The translations under genes were made by a program, and so were the position numbers. This document shows positions 1 through 7,797 of a stretch of 15,477 nucleotides of DNA, one piece after another. Origin of the DNA: Bacteroidota bacterium. Lineage in GTDB: Bacteria > Bacteroidota > Bacteroidia > JAADEI01. The stretch's first letter is position 1, and the number at the start of each line of letters is the position of its first letter. The stretch is taken from NCBI GenBank assembly GCA_024280615.1, contig JAJRPU010000178.1:1-15477 (forward strand), in the 5' to 3' direction. Under the pieces are notes generated by a model. The model saw only the letters and a list, made by a program, of their open reading frames with translations, searched no databases and was not told the DNA's origin.

Positions 1-1
1 C

Positions 2-1783
2 CACTCTGGAACACCACGCTCCCAAATGAGTTCATGCTATATACTGACAGTGGAAGATGACCTTGACCACATATTTAAATCCATCAGAGACGTTGCAGTC
101 CTTGCTAAATGGAGCGGAGGAATAGGTATTGACTGGACAAACGTTAGGGCAACTGGAGCCCTTATCAAAAGCATAAACGTTCATTCCCAAGGAGTCATAC
201 CATTCCTTAAAATTCTTGATGCCACCACAGCAGCAATAAACAGAAGTGGCAAGCGACGAGGAGCCACCTGTGCATACCTTGAACTATGGCACTATGATAT
301 TGAAGACTTCCTTGAATTGCGTAAGAACACAGGCGATGAGCGGCGCCGAACACACGACCTGAACACGGCAGTATGGGTACCAGACTTGTTTATGAAAAGG
401 CTTGTTAACAACGAAACTTGGACATTGTTCTCACCAGATGAAACGCCCGAATTACATCACACATACGGTGCCAAATTTGAAGAAATTTATACGAAATATG
501 AAAAATTAGCCGATGAAGGAAAAATCAGATTATTCAAGAAAATCCCAGCAAAGAAACTATGGCGTAAGTTAATAACTATGCTATATGAAACAGGTCACCC
601 GTGGATAACATTCAAAGACCCTTGTAATGTCCGTTCCCCACAAGACCACGCTGGTATGATATACTCTTCTAACCTGTGCACTGAGATAACGCTTAATACC
701 AGTCGGGATGAGCACGCCGTGTGTAACCTCGGCTCAGTGAACCTGTCCCGTCATATTGACGAAAATGGAAATATAGATTGGGAAAAATTGAAGGATACGG
801 TTAAGTTGGCTATCCGAATGCTTGACAACGTCATTGACCTGAACTTCTATCCAACCAAGGAAGCGGAAAATGCTAACTTGCGACACAGAGCAGTGGGACT
901 TGGAATGATGGGATTTCAAGACGTACTTTTCAAGAAACGTGTTCCTTTTGACACCTGGGAGGCAGTTGAACTGTCCGATAAAATAATGGAGTTCATTTCT
1001 TATTACGCTATTCTCTCATCTTCAGAACTTGCCAAAGAAAGAGGAACTTATTCGTCCTATGAAGGTTCTAAATGGGACAGAGGACTGCTTCCTATTGATA
1101 CAATCAAACTGCTTGAGAAGGAAAGAGGTGGCTATCTGGATATGGACACGTCAACGTCAATGGATTGGTCGTTCGTTAGAGAACACATTAAGAAATATGG
1201 CATGCGAAACTCAAATGTTATGGCTATAGCACCAACGGCAACAATAGCAAACATCTCAGGTTGCTTCCCATCAATTGAGCCAATATACAAAAACATATAC
1301 GTTAAGTCAAATGCCAGTGGCGAATTCGTGGTTATAAACGAATATCTCGTTGAAGACCTTAAAAGGCTTGGACTATGGAACGATGAAACAAGAGAATTGC
1401 TAAAATATCACGATGGCAGGCTGGATGAATTAGACCTTCCGTCATGGCTCAAACGATTATATAAAACAGCCTTTGACATAGACCCTTCATGGGTTATAGA
1501 ACACGCATCCAGACGGGCTAAGTGGCTTGACCAATCCCAGTCAATCAATATCTGGACTAATTCAGAAAGCGGCTCGTTCGTAAGTAATATCTACGTTACG
1601 GCATGGAGGAAAGGCTTGAAAACAACCTATTACCTGCGGACATTGGGTGCATCAGCAATTGAAAAGGCTTCCGTGGACATCATTAAGCACGAGCAGAAAA
1701 GAAAGGAACAGCAACCCACACAACAGGTCATACAAATAGGAAATATTGACATAGACGGTGAGACATGTGAAAGTTGTCAATGA
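2..1783 (+). CDS. nrdA: Class I ribonucleoside-diphosphate reductase, large (alpha) subunit; 5' end cut by the window edge
   Basis: This enzyme reduces ribonucleoside diphosphates to deoxyribonucleotides in the cytoplasm, with a radical-supplying beta subunit (NrdB) that is not in the window. The frame is open from base 2, and residues before the first ATG (base 26) already match the family (SGTPR..QMSSC), so that ATG is internal and the gene starts upstream. Counting from that ATG: Cys4 in SSC and Cys233 in AVCNLGS form the active-site redox pair. NLCTEI holds Asn216, Cys218 (thiyl radical) and Glu220. PTATIANISG (403-412) and the following SIEPIYKN are family signatures. Tyr535-Tyr536 (TTYYLRT) fit the radical-transfer pair, and the C-terminal CESCQ supplies the swinging-arm cysteines. 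All expected catalytic residues in the visible part are present. The N-terminal region, including any ATP cone, is not visible. The next gene converges on it 26 nt downstream. Confidence 0.96.
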   Translation, partial: HSGTPRSQMSSCYILTVEDDLDHIFKSIRDVAVLAKWSGGIGIDWTNVRATGALIKSINVHSQGVIPFLKILDATTAAINRSGKRRGATCAYLELWHYDIEDFLELRKNTGDERRRTHDLNTAVWVPDLFMKRLVNNETWTLFSPDETPELHHTYGAKFEEIYTKYEKLADEGKIRLFKKIPAKKLWRKLITMLYETGHPWITFKDPCNVRSPQDHAGMIYSSNLCTEITLNTSRDEHAVCNLGSVNLSRHIDENGNIDWEKLKDTVKLAIRMLDNVIDLNFYPTKEAENANLRHRAVGLGMMGFQDVLFKKRVPFDTWEAVELSDKIMEFISYYAILSSSELAKERGTYSSYEGSKWDRGLLPIDTIKLLEKERGGYLDMDTSTSMDWSFVREHIKKYGMRNSNVMAIAPTATIANISGCFPSIEPIYKNIYVKSNASGEFVVINEYLVEDLKRLGLWNDETRELLKYHDGRLDELDLPSWLKRLYKTAFDIDPSWVIEHASRRAKWLDQSQSINIWTNSESGSFVSNIYVTAWRKGLKTTYYLRTLGASAIEKASVDIIKHEQKRKEQQPTQQVIQIGNIDIDGETCESCQ

Positions 1784-1809
1784 TGAGGCAATTTTAAACC
1801 AAAGAGCAA

Positions 1810-3132
1810 TTAAGAGAAGAGTTGCTTAATCCAATTGGCAAATCTGTAATATTGTGAAATTAAACGAAATGCCTTGCTATTAACTATGTCGTTATATTGA
1901 GACATAAGTGAAGAATGATTTTTGCCTATAATTATTGCTTCTGACAGGTTCACTGTTCGTTGCTTATGGGTTTGAGCTATAAAATCACTGAACACTTTGG
2001 GAGTTAGGTATTTAAGCTGTAAAGAATCTGTTTGGTAGTTGTTCCCGGTTAGGAGACCTTTTAATAATGCTGAGTTAATTGGTTCTGTGGTAGAAAGGTC
2101 AATAACAGGTATGTTATACCTGCGACAGAAATTTGAGACCTTTGGGTCGTAAGATAAGCCTATCGTGGGTATATTCAGTTTCCAAGCCATAAGAATGGAA
2201 TGAAGCCTCATTCCTATGAATGAGTCACATAACAACATATTAGAAATAGAATTTTTAAAAGATGGCTTTTCAAGTGGAGCACTGTTGATAGTAACATTTG
2301 GTGATTCAAATTTTGTAATAAAAAGTTTTAGTGAAGAAATATCTTCTTTAATATCAAAAGGGATGGGAATTAGCATTATACTCTTAATATCCTGATAAGA
2401 GTGATTAATTTCTTCAATTATTTGGTTTATTAATTTGATGGCAATGTTTTCCATTCCCATAAAGGGACGTATGTTGATACCGATTTTCAATTGTTTACTG
2501 TCGCCCCTGTGATTCGGTTTGTTGTTTATTTTGTTGTCTAAATTTAATGAACTAAGTAGGGAGTTTAGATTGAGTGCTGTTGCTGGGTCTACGTCTATAT
2601 GAAAATTATGATAACTACCTGTTAAAGAGTCGGCAAGCAAGTAAGATTCTTGGTCTCTAAATGTTCCAGAATCGGCAAGGGAAAGGAATAGTTTGGCGAA
2701 ATGTTTCCCTTCTTCTGAACGAAGAGGACCCAATCCTTGGGACCAGATAAATACTGGTTTGCCATAGTATTTACCAGCGAGGGCGGGTAATATGTAGTTT
2801 GCAGGCCTGGGCTTGAATTCTGAAAACAATTCTCGTAAAGAAAGTGAAAAATAATCTTGAATAAGACCGCCCCCTCCAACAATTACATGGGTTATTGATT
2901 CTTTAATGGCTTTGAACAATTGGTCAATGTTGTTGTATTCAATTGTGTTCGTATGAACCCATTGTTGTGTAAATGAGGAGTCGTTGGTCCATACTGTTAT
3001 TTCACATTCTGGCATCAAGTTTTTTAGGTCTTGGACAATTTGCCATAGGATAAGTTCATCGCCTAAGTTGCCCCATCCAAAATATCCTCCTATGAAAAAA
3101 TGCCACTTATGACTGATGCTTGAACTTTGCAT
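1810..3132 (-). CDS. csaB: Polysaccharide pyruvyl transferase, CsaB type
   Basis: The family transfers pyruvate from phosphoenolpyruvate to a sugar of a cell-wall or surface polysaccharide; in Bacillus, CsaB makes the ketal that anchors S-layer proteins. Visible family signatures are GWGNLGDE (19-26), VGGGGLIQD (85-93), GMRLHS (307-312) and LSYDPKV (326-332), in the usual order for this two-domain GT-B-like fold. The protein is 440 aa, longer than the roughly 370 aa typical of CsaB. The extra length is mostly a C-terminal tail containing NSKAFRLISQYYRF, which resembles the Ser-aromatic-Arg-Leu tail common in surface-glycan glycosyltransferases. It is the last gene of a minus-strand unit, 40 nt after ctpA, with no strong promoter of its own. 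The gene looks more A/T-rich than its neighbours by eye (not computed), which may point to transfer. The acceptor glycan cannot be told from sequence. Confidence 0.88.
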   Translation of the reverse strand: MQSSSISHKWHFFIGGYFGWGNLGDELILWQIVQDLKNLMPECEITVWTNDSSFTQQWVHTNTIEYNNIDQLFKAIKESITHVIVGGGGLIQDYFSLSLRELFSEFKPRPANYILPALAGKYYGKPVFIWSQGLGPLRSEEGKHFAKLFLSLADSGTFRDQESYLLADSLTGSYHNFHIDVDPATALNLNSLLSSLNLDNKINNKPNHRGDSKQLKIGINIRPFMGMENIAIKLINQIIEEINHSYQDIKSIMLIPIPFDIKEDISSLKLFITKFESPNVTINSAPLEKPSFKNSISNMLLCDSFIGMRLHSILMAWKLNIPTIGLSYDPKVSNFCRRYNIPVIDLSTTEPINSALLKGLLTGNNYQTDSLQLKYLTPKVFSDFIAQTHKQRTVNLSEAIIIGKNHSSLMSQYNDIVNSKAFRLISQYYRFANWIKQLFS

Positions 3133-3172
3133 AGTTAAACTAAATTAAGTCATATATTAAGAATACTGCTAA

Positions 3173-4732
3173 TTATGTTTGAGCTTGCTGTAAAAACTCT
3201 AGTGCCTTTTTAATCGCAGGGTCATGTCTGCTTCTAACAATATAGAAACCGTCTGTGCCCCATAGTTGTCGGGCAATGTGGGCTTTGATTAGGTTAAAAA
3301 CTGGTTCTCCAAACCGTTGTAGTTCCTCTTCAGAAACCGAAATTTTATTTTGTTTGAGCCAAGAAAGGAAGTATTGTTTAAAGGAATTATCCGGGCGCCA
3401 TTCATCAGCAAATACTTCTGGGTCACTATAAGTCCTTTTTATTATGTTTCCAAATTTGCTTGCATATTGATAAGCAAACTGTACTAAGGCACCTTTGGCA
3501 CTAAGCTTGTGTAGTAGCGGATTGAGCATTAGTGAAGTGTCTGGTTCAACATATATGTCTGGTTGTACGCCTCCTTCGTGGTATAGTGTGTCGCCTGCCG
3601 GTGTAATAAAGAATGTTTTTGTTGCAGAGTCTTTGCTCTCTACAAGTGGGCTTCTGTAAGGTTTTTGAAGGCTTCTTCCTGAAGGTGTGTAATAGCGAGC
3701 TACCGTGAGCCTTACGGCAGACTTATCAGGCATCATGTATTGTTCTTGGACAAGCCCTTTCCCAAAAGTGGGTCTACCAATAAGGGTTGCCCGACCCCAT
3801 TCTTGAAGAGCAGAGGCTAGAATTTCAGCGGCAGAGGCAGTTCCCTCATCAATCAGCACAACCATTTTGCCTTTTTCAAATAAGCCTTTTCTGGAAGTGT
3901 AGAACTCTTGTCTTTTATGATTTCGTCCTTCTGTATAAACTACTAGTTTTCTTCCGGGAAGGAATTCATCTGCCACTTGAACAGCAACTTGCAAGTAACC
4001 CCCGGGATTGCCTCGAAGGTCTAAAATTAATTGCTTCATTCCACGTAGCAATAGTCCTTGAAGTGCTTCCCGCAGTTCATCGGCTGTGTTCTGAGCAAAA
4101 TTGCTTAAGCGGATATATCCTGTTGAGTCATCAATCATAAAGGCGGCTTCTATACTGGAGACGTGAACAACGTCTCTTATGATAGTGAAGGTGAGGGGAG
4201 TGTCGGTGCCTGTCCGTAGCACTGTAACATTAACCTGGGAACCTCGTTTTCCTCTCAATAACTTAACCACTTTATCAGCCGTTATGCCTACTCCAGCAAC
4301 GTTAAGCGTGTCAATTTTGATTATTTTATCCCCTGCCCTCAAACCTGCAAATTCCGAAGGTCCTCCAGGAAAAACTTGGATAACCATAATGGTGTCCTGA
4401 ACAATATAGAACTGGATTCCAATGCCTTCAAAATCGCCCTCCAGAGCTATCTGAGCCTCTTCAAGCGACTCCCTGTCCATATATGCACTATGGGGGTCCA
4501 GTTCCTCAAGCAGCTTCCTGATTGCTATATCAAGCAACTTCTCTGTGGAAATGCTATCTACATATCTTTCCTGAATTAACTGGAGGAGAGTATCAATCTT
4601 GGTTTCAGTTCTTTGTCGGGATAATAATTCCTGTTGAGGATATAAATCCTTATGAATTTTATACCCTATTAACATTCCTCCTGCTACCAGCAGGGAGTAT
4701 AAAAACGGCTTCCATACATTATTCCTATCCAT
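3173..4732 (-). CDS. ctpA: S41 family C-terminal processing peptidase (CtpA/Prc-like) with PDZ domain
   Basis: This is a serine protease that trims or degrades proteins from their C-termini on the periplasmic side of the inner membrane. A hydrophobic N-terminal segment (about residues 10-24) fits a membrane anchor or signal. It is followed by a helical region, a PDZ domain (about 93-175, with EGDFEGIGIQF and the PGGPSEFAGLRAGDKI substrate-loop region), and the S41 core. The nucleophile is Ser300 in DEGTASAAEI and the general base is Lys325 in PTFGKGLVQ; LILDLRGNPGG (235-245) is the usual core strand. Both members of the Ser-Lys dyad are intact, so it should be active. At 519 aa it is of normal length for Bacteroidota members. 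Its start overlaps the end of the upstream hydrolase gene by 8 bases, which indicates co-transcription and probably coupled translation. Substrates are unknown. Confidence 0.94.
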   Translation of the reverse strand: MDRNNVWKPFLYSLLVAGGMLIGYKIHKDLYPQQELLSRQRTETKIDTLLQLIQERYVDSISTEKLLDIAIRKLLEELDPHSAYMDRESLEEAQIALEGDFEGIGIQFYIVQDTIMVIQVFPGGPSEFAGLRAGDKIIKIDTLNVAGVGITADKVVKLLRGKRGSQVNVTVLRTGTDTPLTFTIIRDVVHVSSIEAAFMIDDSTGYIRLSNFAQNTADELREALQGLLLRGMKQLILDLRGNPGGYLQVAVQVADEFLPGRKLVVYTEGRNHKRQEFYTSRKGLFEKGKMVVLIDEGTASAAEILASALQEWGRATLIGRPTFGKGLVQEQYMMPDKSAVRLTVARYYTPSGRSLQKPYRSPLVESKDSATKTFFITPAGDTLYHEGGVQPDIYVEPDTSLMLNPLLHKLSAKGALVQFAYQYASKFGNIIKRTYSDPEVFADEWRPDNSFKQYFLSWLKQNKISVSEEELQRFGEPVFNLIKAHIARQLWGTDGFYIVRSRHDPAIKKALEFLQQAQT

Positions 4733-5570
4733 CCACGGCTTCTTCCAATGTTAATAAACGAGAAACAACGGGATATCGTTTTCCTTCTTCCACAATGGCA
4801 CATTCATTGTTAGGGTCATGCTCAAAGAATAGAATATGTCCTTTCTCTACGGCTTCTTTAAGAAATCGTTCCCTTTCCTGAAGGGTTTGGAGAGGTCTGA
4901 CATCATAGGACATAACGTATGGCAGAGGGACGTGTGCAGCCGATGGAATCAAATCAGCCATATAAATAAGGTCTCTACCTTTTTTGAGGGAGACCCTGAC
5001 CAGCATCATCGCTTCCGTGTGCCCATAAACAAAATGGACTTTTATTCCCGGAATTAGTTCATCGCCGTCATATAGCCACTTCACTTTTCCCCATTCCTCC
5101 AGAGGAGCAAAATTTTCCTTAAGGAAAGAAGCTCTTTCCCTGGAGTTAGGACGCATTGCCCAGTCCCAGTGCCTGTGATTGGACCAATATGTTGCATTTG
5201 GAAATGTTGGAATTAAGTTGCCATCTACATCCTTGGTAATTGCTCCACCACAATGGTCAAAATGCAAATGGGTTAGAATGACATCTGTGATTGTTTCAGG
5301 TTCAATGCCCTTCTCACGTAAGGCTTTTTCTATCGGTCCCCCACTGGGCTCATAATAACTAAAAAACTTCTCTGACTGCTTGGTACCTATCCCGGTGTCA
5401 ATCAAAATACGTCTGTCCTGAATCTCTATGAGCAAGCATCTCATTGCCCACGTGCACAGGTTCTTCTCATCGGGAGGATTTAGTTTTTCCCATATTACCC
5501 TGGGCACCACGCCAAACATAGCACCACCATCCAACTTGAAAAATCCAGCATTCACCGAAAGCAACTTCAT
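4725..5570 (-). CDS. Metallo-beta-lactamase-fold hydrolase (lactonase/glyoxalase II-like branch)
   Basis: This is a 281-residue metal-dependent hydrolase. The signature HLHFDHCGG gives zinc ligands His101, His103, Asp105 and His106. His184 (YGHTEA), Asp206 (MADLIPS) and His251 (FEHDPN) complete the two-metal site, so it should be catalytically competent. A Gly-rich LIDTGIG strand precedes the metal motif, as is usual. No signal peptide is evident, so it is probably cytoplasmic. The general layout resembles the branch containing N-acyl homoserine lactonases, but the fold covers many substrates and I do not assign one. It is the first gene of the minus-strand unit with ctpA and csaB, and its end overlaps ctpA by 8 bases. 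A Bacteroidota-type promoter lies immediately upstream, leaving a leader of only about 15 nt. Fold confidence is high; function is open. Confidence 0.87.
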   Translation of the reverse strand: MKLLSVNAGFFKLDGGAMFGVVPRVIWEKLNPPDEKNLCTWAMRCLLIEIQDRRILIDTGIGTKQSEKFFSYYEPSGGPIEKALREKGIEPETITDVILTHLHFDHCGGAITKDVDGNLIPTFPNATYWSNHRHWDWAMRPNSRERASFLKENFAPLEEWGKVKWLYDGDELIPGIKVHFVYGHTEAMMLVRVSLKKGRDLIYMADLIPSAAHVPLPYVMSYDVRPLQTLQERERFLKEAVEKGHILFFEHDPNNECAIVEEGKRYPVVSRLLTLEEAVDG

Positions 5571-5589
5571 TACAGCACGCTTTATGTTG

Positions 5590-5619
5590 CAAAAATAAGT
5601 TTCTTAGCAGTAAGTCAAT
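5590..5619 (-). promoter_or_regulatory. Bacteroidota-type promoter for the hydrolase-ctpA-csaB unit
   Basis: Read on the minus strand, a -33 TTG (complement of 5616-5618) is followed by an 18-nt spacer and a -7 box TATTTTTG (complement of 5590-5597), a full match to TAnnTTTG. The start codon at 5570 lies 19 nt downstream. The -33 box directly abuts the -33 box of the divergent plus-strand promoter. Confidence 0.6.
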
Positions 5620-5648
5620 TTGAATTTAACGAAAGTTTATTAACTTTG
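5619..5648 (+). promoter_or_regulatory. Bacteroidota-type promoter for the beta-barrel-like gene and serA
   Basis: TTTG at 5619-5622, an 18-nt spacer, then TAACTTTG at 5641-5648, a full match to the TAnnTTTG -7 box. Transcription should begin a few bases after 5648, so the ATG at 5670 would have a leader of roughly 15 nt. This also excludes the in-frame TTG at 5646 as a start, because it lies inside the -7 box. Confidence 0.68.
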
Positions 5649-5669
5649 AAATTGAAAAATAAAGTAACA

Positions 5670-6326
5670 ATGAAAAATATGATTTGGGGACTGGTAGCTG
5701 TTGCGTTGACGGCAATTAGTGCTTCTGCCCAGTCTTACTCTGGTACAGGCATCGGATTGAGAGCAGGAGAACCTTCAGGAATAACTGTTAAGCTTTACCA
5801 AGGCAATTCTGCTTTTGAATTCAATTTTGGAACTTCAATATGGGGATGGGGATATGCTAATTTGAACCGAAGAGCCTTAAAAGCAGCAGAGGCAAATAAA
5901 CCGCATAGTGTTGACAACATTACATCATATAGCGCCTATTATACATCACGAAGAATAGGGCTTCAGGGCATTTATCAGCCCATCTTTAGTGGCTTCTCAT
6001 TAGGCACTCTCACGGGTTTCTTTTGGTACGTAGGATTTGGTGCACAGCTTAATTTCGGCACCTTAGCTTGGGAAGCGTGGTATGACCATCCAGATGAGGC
6101 ATTCTCATGGTGGGGCATCTATGACCACTATAATAGTGGCACAATGACTGATATTGATTTGGGACCGGTTGGTATGGTAGGTGTAGAATGGATCTTAGCA
6201 GATTACGATATTCCCTTGGCTTTAAGCATTGACTTGGCTGTGTTTATGGAGATTTTTGATCAACCTGTAGGTAAATTCTATCTGTTGGGAAATTCAAGCA
6301 TAAAGCTTTTGATTAACGAACTATAA
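5670..6326 (+). CDS. Small exported protein, probable outer-membrane beta-barrel (function unknown)
   Basis: I do not recognise a named family with a known role. The 218-residue product begins with a lysine and a hydrophobic stretch ending in SASAQ, a standard signal peptide, with likely cleavage after the last Ala (about residue 20). The mature part opens with GIGLRAGEPSGITVKLY, a beginning I associate with small Bacteroidota outer-membrane barrel proteins. It continues with alternating hydrophobic/polar strands rich in Gly, Trp, Tyr and Phe (for example FNFGTSIWGWGY and GFFWYVGFGAQLNFG). There are no obvious catalytic motifs and no C-terminal sorting domain, and the protein does not end in an aromatic residue as many barrels do. 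ATG at 5670 is chosen because an upstream TTG falls inside the promoter. The serA-like gene follows after 3 nt, so the two are probably co-transcribed, although no functional link is apparent. Confidence 0.75.
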   Translation: MKNMIWGLVAVALTAISASAQSYSGTGIGLRAGEPSGITVKLYQGNSAFEFNFGTSIWGWGYANLNRRALKAAEANKPHSVDNITSYSAYYTSRRIGLQGIYQPIFSGFSLGTLTGFFWYVGFGAQLNFGTLAWEAWYDHPDEAFSWWGIYDHYNSGTMTDIDLGPVGMVGVEWILADYDIPLALSIDLAVFMEIFDQPVGKFYLLGNSSIKLLINEL

Positions 6327-6329
6327 ATT

Positions 6330-7280
6330 ATGGTTATAGCTGTAGCTGATGGTCTACATCAGGATGCTATTCTGTTGTTAAAGAATAAAGGGTATAGAGT
6401 TAAAGAAACAGGTCCTGGCGAACCAGAGTGGCAACAGATAAGAGAAGATATTGTAGTATTAGTAGTTAGGAGTGCAACGAAGGTCACACAGGAATTAATA
6501 GACAGTTTGCCCAACCTCAGGCTTATTATCAGAGCAGGCACGGGAATGGATAATATAGATGTTGAATATGCTCAGAAAAAGGGTATTTTGGTAAAAAACA
6601 CACCCGGAGTAAATGCTCGGTCCGTGGCCGAACTCACTATAGCGCATATACTCACATTGGCACGAGACCTGCACAGAGCAAATCGTGAAATGCCTGTCAG
6701 AGGACACACAGATTTTAAGCAATTAAAGAAATATTATTCGGCAGGTATAGAACTGGCAGGCAAAAGACTCGGCATTATAGGTGCAGGACAGATAGGGAAG
6801 GAAGTTGCTAAGATAGCATTAGGATTGGGAATGGAAGTTGTTTTTTCTCGGCAAAAACAGAATCCCGTTGAATTAGATATGGAAATAGCAGGTAACAGTT
6901 TCACAATAACTCTTCCTGTTGTTCCATTGTTGGAGCTGATAAGTAGTTCAGATTTTGTGTCGTTGCACGTGCCCGCTCAAAAAGAACCATTAATTAACCA
7001 AGAAACATTTAAGCATTTTAAGAAAGGCTCCTTTCTAATTAATACTTCTCGGGGAGGTGTGGTTGATGAAAAGGCTTTGCTTGAAGCACTTGATAATGGG
7101 ATACTGCGGGGAGCAGCACTTGATGTGTTTGAAGGAGAACCCAAACCCAAAAAGGAAATTCTTACACACCCTCTCATTTCATTATCACCTCACATAGGCG
7201 CTTCAACTGTGGACGCTCAAAGAAAAATAGGATTAAAAGTCGTTGATATTATTGAAGAATTCGCAGCCAACACTCATTAA
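6330..7280 (+). CDS. serA: D-isomer 2-hydroxyacid dehydrogenase, probable D-3-phosphoglycerate dehydrogenase (short form)
   Basis: It probably oxidises 3-phosphoglycerate to 3-phosphohydroxypyruvate with NAD+, the first step of serine synthesis, in the cytoplasm. The Rossmann motif GxGxxG is at 151-156 (GAGQIG). The catalytic triad of the family is intact: Arg241 in INTSRGG, Glu270 in FEGEP and His288 in SPHIGAST. RAGTGMDNID (68-77) and NTPGVNARSVAE (90-101) are close to the substrate-domain signatures of phosphoglycerate dehydrogenases. At 316 aa it ends soon after the catalytic domains and lacks the C-terminal ACT domain used for serine feedback in longer SerA proteins. Other 2-hydroxyacid dehydrogenases share the same core, so the substrate is an inference from the signatures. 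It sits 3 nt after the barrel-like gene. serC is not adjacent. Confidence 0.85.
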   Translation: MVIAVADGLHQDAILLLKNKGYRVKETGPGEPEWQQIREDIVVLVVRSATKVTQELIDSLPNLRLIIRAGTGMDNIDVEYAQKKGILVKNTPGVNARSVAELTIAHILTLARDLHRANREMPVRGHTDFKQLKKYYSAGIELAGKRLGIIGAGQIGKEVAKIALGLGMEVVFSRQKQNPVELDMEIAGNSFTITLPVVPLLELISSSDFVSLHVPAQKEPLINQETFKHFKKGSFLINTSRGGVVDEKALLEALDNGILRGAALDVFEGEPKPKKEILTHPLISLSPHIGASTVDAQRKIGLKVVDIIEEFAANTH

Positions 7281-7289
7281 GGGAATGAT

Positions 7290-7319
7290 TTTGAGTTAAT
7301 CAATTGTTATATAACTTTG
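7290..7319 (+). promoter_or_regulatory. Bacteroidota-type promoter of the rplM-rpsI-rpsB-tsf-pyrH operon
   Basis: TTTG at 7290-7293, an 18-nt spacer, then TAACTTTG at 7312-7319, a full match to the TAnnTTTG -7 box and identical to the box at 5641-5648. The rplM ATG at 7345 lies 25 nt after the box. A perfect 10-bp palindrome, GTTATATAAC (7306-7315), overlaps the first four bases of the -7 box. Confidence 0.68.
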
Positions 7320-7344
7320 CACAAACAAACAGAAGCAGATAGCC

Positions 7345-7797
7345 ATGGACACAAAAGGATTTAGGACATATCTGGCTAAACCAAATGAGGTTCAAAGGAA
7401 ATGGTACATAGTGGATGCTACCAATAAGCCACTGGGTAGGCTGGCTTCTCAAATAGCAAAGGTGTTACAGGGTAAGCATAAGCCGAATTATACTCCACAT
7501 ATTGACGTGGGTGACGGTGTTATTGTCATAAACGCTGAAAAGGTCTATCTAAGTGGTAAAAAGCGAGAGCAGAAGACCTACATTTTCTATTCCGGATATC
7601 CCAGTGGGAACAAGGACGTGCCCTTTAAAGTTCTCATAGAAAAGAATCCGGAGAAAGTGTTCAAATTAGCTGTAAAGAGGATGTTACCCAGAAACAAGTT
7701 GCGGGATAAGAGATTAAAGAGGCTTAAGGTCTATGCCGGAAGTGTTCATCCTCACGAAAATCTTAAACCAGAACCCTTAGATAAATTGTACCTATGA
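7345..7797 (+). CDS. rplM: 50S ribosomal protein L13
   Basis: L13 is an early-assembling protein of the large ribosomal subunit. The 150-residue product has the L13 signatures WYIVDATNKPLGRLAS near the start, GKHKPNYTPHIDVGDGVIVINAEKV, then YSGYPSG and VKRMLPRNKLRDKRLKRLKVYAG towards the end. Length is normal. It opens the translation operon with its own promoter about 25 nt upstream, and ATG is the only reasonable start. The gene overlaps rpsI in an ATGA junction (7794-7797), the typical rplM-rpsI arrangement, which favours translational coupling of L13 and S9. Confidence 0.98.
   Translation: MDTKGFRTYLAKPNEVQRKWYIVDATNKPLGRLASQIAKVLQGKHKPNYTPHIDVGDGVIVINAEKVYLSGKKREQKTYIFYSGYPSGNKDVPFKVLIEKNPEKVFKLAVKRMLPRNKLRDKRLKRLKVYAGSVHPHENLKPEPLDKLYL

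Noticed and set aside
1803..1826. Hairpin (AGCAA/TTGCT with wobble pairs) as a terminator between nrdA and csaB
   Set aside because: The stem has only five Watson-Crick pairs plus wobbles, lies partly inside csaB, and has no proper T-run on either strand.
3133..3180. Separate csaB promoter (minus-strand TAATTTAG)
   Set aside because: The -7 box has a mismatch and no TTG lies at the expected distance; co-transcription with ctpA explains expression more simply.
3787..5057. Several open frames of 67-119 codons on the plus strand, opposite ctpA and the hydrolase
   Set aside because: They show no recognisable protein features, overlap strongly supported genes and have no promoter; they are shadows of the real frames.
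5646..5669. TTG start at 5646 for the barrel-like gene
   Set aside because: It lies inside the TAACTTTG -7 box and would not be in the transcript; ATG at 5670 gives a clean signal peptide.
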